From the NCBI GenBank assembly GCA_003136475.1, contig PLEQ01000191.1:942-8236 (forward strand): DNA of 7,295 nucleotides. The letters run 5' to 3'. The DNA comes from Deltaproteobacteria bacterium (GTDB lineage Bacteria > Bdellovibrionota_B > Oligoflexia > Oligoflexales > Bog-1112). The notes below the pieces were generated by a model. The model was not told where the DNA came from, did no database searches, and saw only the letters and a program-made list of their open reading frames with translations. The position numbers and the translations under genes are program-made. Shown piece by piece: positions 7,188 to 7,295 of this stretch. Every line of letters begins with the position of its first letter. Positions within the stretch are counted from its first letter, which is position 1.

Positions 7188-7193
7188 CCTCCT
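7188..7193 (-). promoter_or_regulatory. Strong ribosome binding site of the carbonic-anhydrase-like gene
   Basis: A consensus AGGAGG reads on the minus strand 8 nt before the ATG at 7179. It settles the start codon and lies immediately downstream of the stop of the preceding minus-strand reading frame, as expected for adjacent genes in one transcript. Confidence 0.85.
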
Positions 7194-7197
7194 GAGC

Positions 7198-7295
7198 CTA
7201 GCTGAGAATTTTGCCACCCAACGAGTCGATAATACGGGTCAGCTTTTCAATGATCTCACCTTTGAAAGCTCGATGTGTTAAGGCGAGTTTTTCTT
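7198..7295 (-). CDS. C-terminal end of an unidentified protein (5' end outside window)
   Basis: On the minus strand an open frame enters from the right edge and ends at TAG (complement of 7198-7200). It gives 31 complete codons, beginning EKLALTHRAFKGE and ending DSLGGKILS. The composition is that of a real protein end: a charged amphipathic helix followed by a short GG turn. The stop lies 18 bp before the start codon of the carbonic-anhydrase-like gene and only 4 nt before its AGGAGG, consistent with an operon in which this is the upstream gene. I do not recognise the family from so short a tail. The other two minus-strand frames contain stops within this stretch, which supports the frame choice. 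Confidence 0.55.
   Translation of the reverse strand, partial: EKLALTHRAFKGEIIEKLTRIIDSLGGKILS

Noticed and set aside
6832..7281. Plus-strand open frame of 149 codons opposite the carbonic-anhydrase-like gene.
   Set aside because: It is antisense to a protein with intact metal ligands and a consensus ribosome binding site, and its translation shows no family features.

Overview
The window is a compact, gene-dense piece of bacterial chromosome with six protein-coding regions and almost no spare intergenic sequence. It looks Gram-negative: one protein carries an export signal and a periplasm-style thioredoxin domain, and the rest match proteobacterial-type metabolic enzymes. I cannot fix the lineage from sequence alone; a Bdellovibrionota/Oligoflexia or other deltaproteobacteria-like origin is only a guess. 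I see no mobile element, tRNA, rRNA or CRISPR array.

Layout, left to right. (1) Positions 1-1083 (+): the C-terminal 360 residues of an acetoacetyl-CoA synthetase whose start lies outside the window. (2) Positions 1135-2718 (-): an exported 527-residue protein with an N-terminal CPPC thioredoxin domain and a long alpha-helical, TPR-like C-terminal part. It converges on the synthetase and diverges from the next block. (3) Positions 2783-6632 (+): a tightly packed three-gene cluster consisting of dihydroneopterin aldolase (folB), 4-hydroxythreonine-4-phosphate dehydrogenase (pdxA) and an 838-residue UvrA-family ATPase. The junctions are a 1-nt TAATG overlap and a 4-nt ATGA overlap, so the genes are almost certainly co-transcribed and translationally coupled. 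(4) Positions 6646-7179 (-): a gamma-carbonic-anhydrase-like hexapeptide-repeat protein. (5) Positions 7198-7295 (-): the last 31 complete codons plus the stop of a further upstream gene on the same strand, product unknown.

How they fit together: the + strand cluster pairs a folate enzyme and a pyridoxal-phosphate enzyme with a DNA-repair-type ABC ATPase. No direct biochemical link is obvious. The most unusual item is that UvrA-family protein. It keeps the UvrB-binding region and both zinc-finger cysteine sets. It has lost the roughly 100-residue insertion domain, and its second ATPase half carries a degraded Q-loop region. It is probably a divergent UvrA paralogue rather than the housekeeping repair protein. 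The pdxA product also has an eroded N-terminal GDPxGIGPE motif while its metal-binding histidines are intact.
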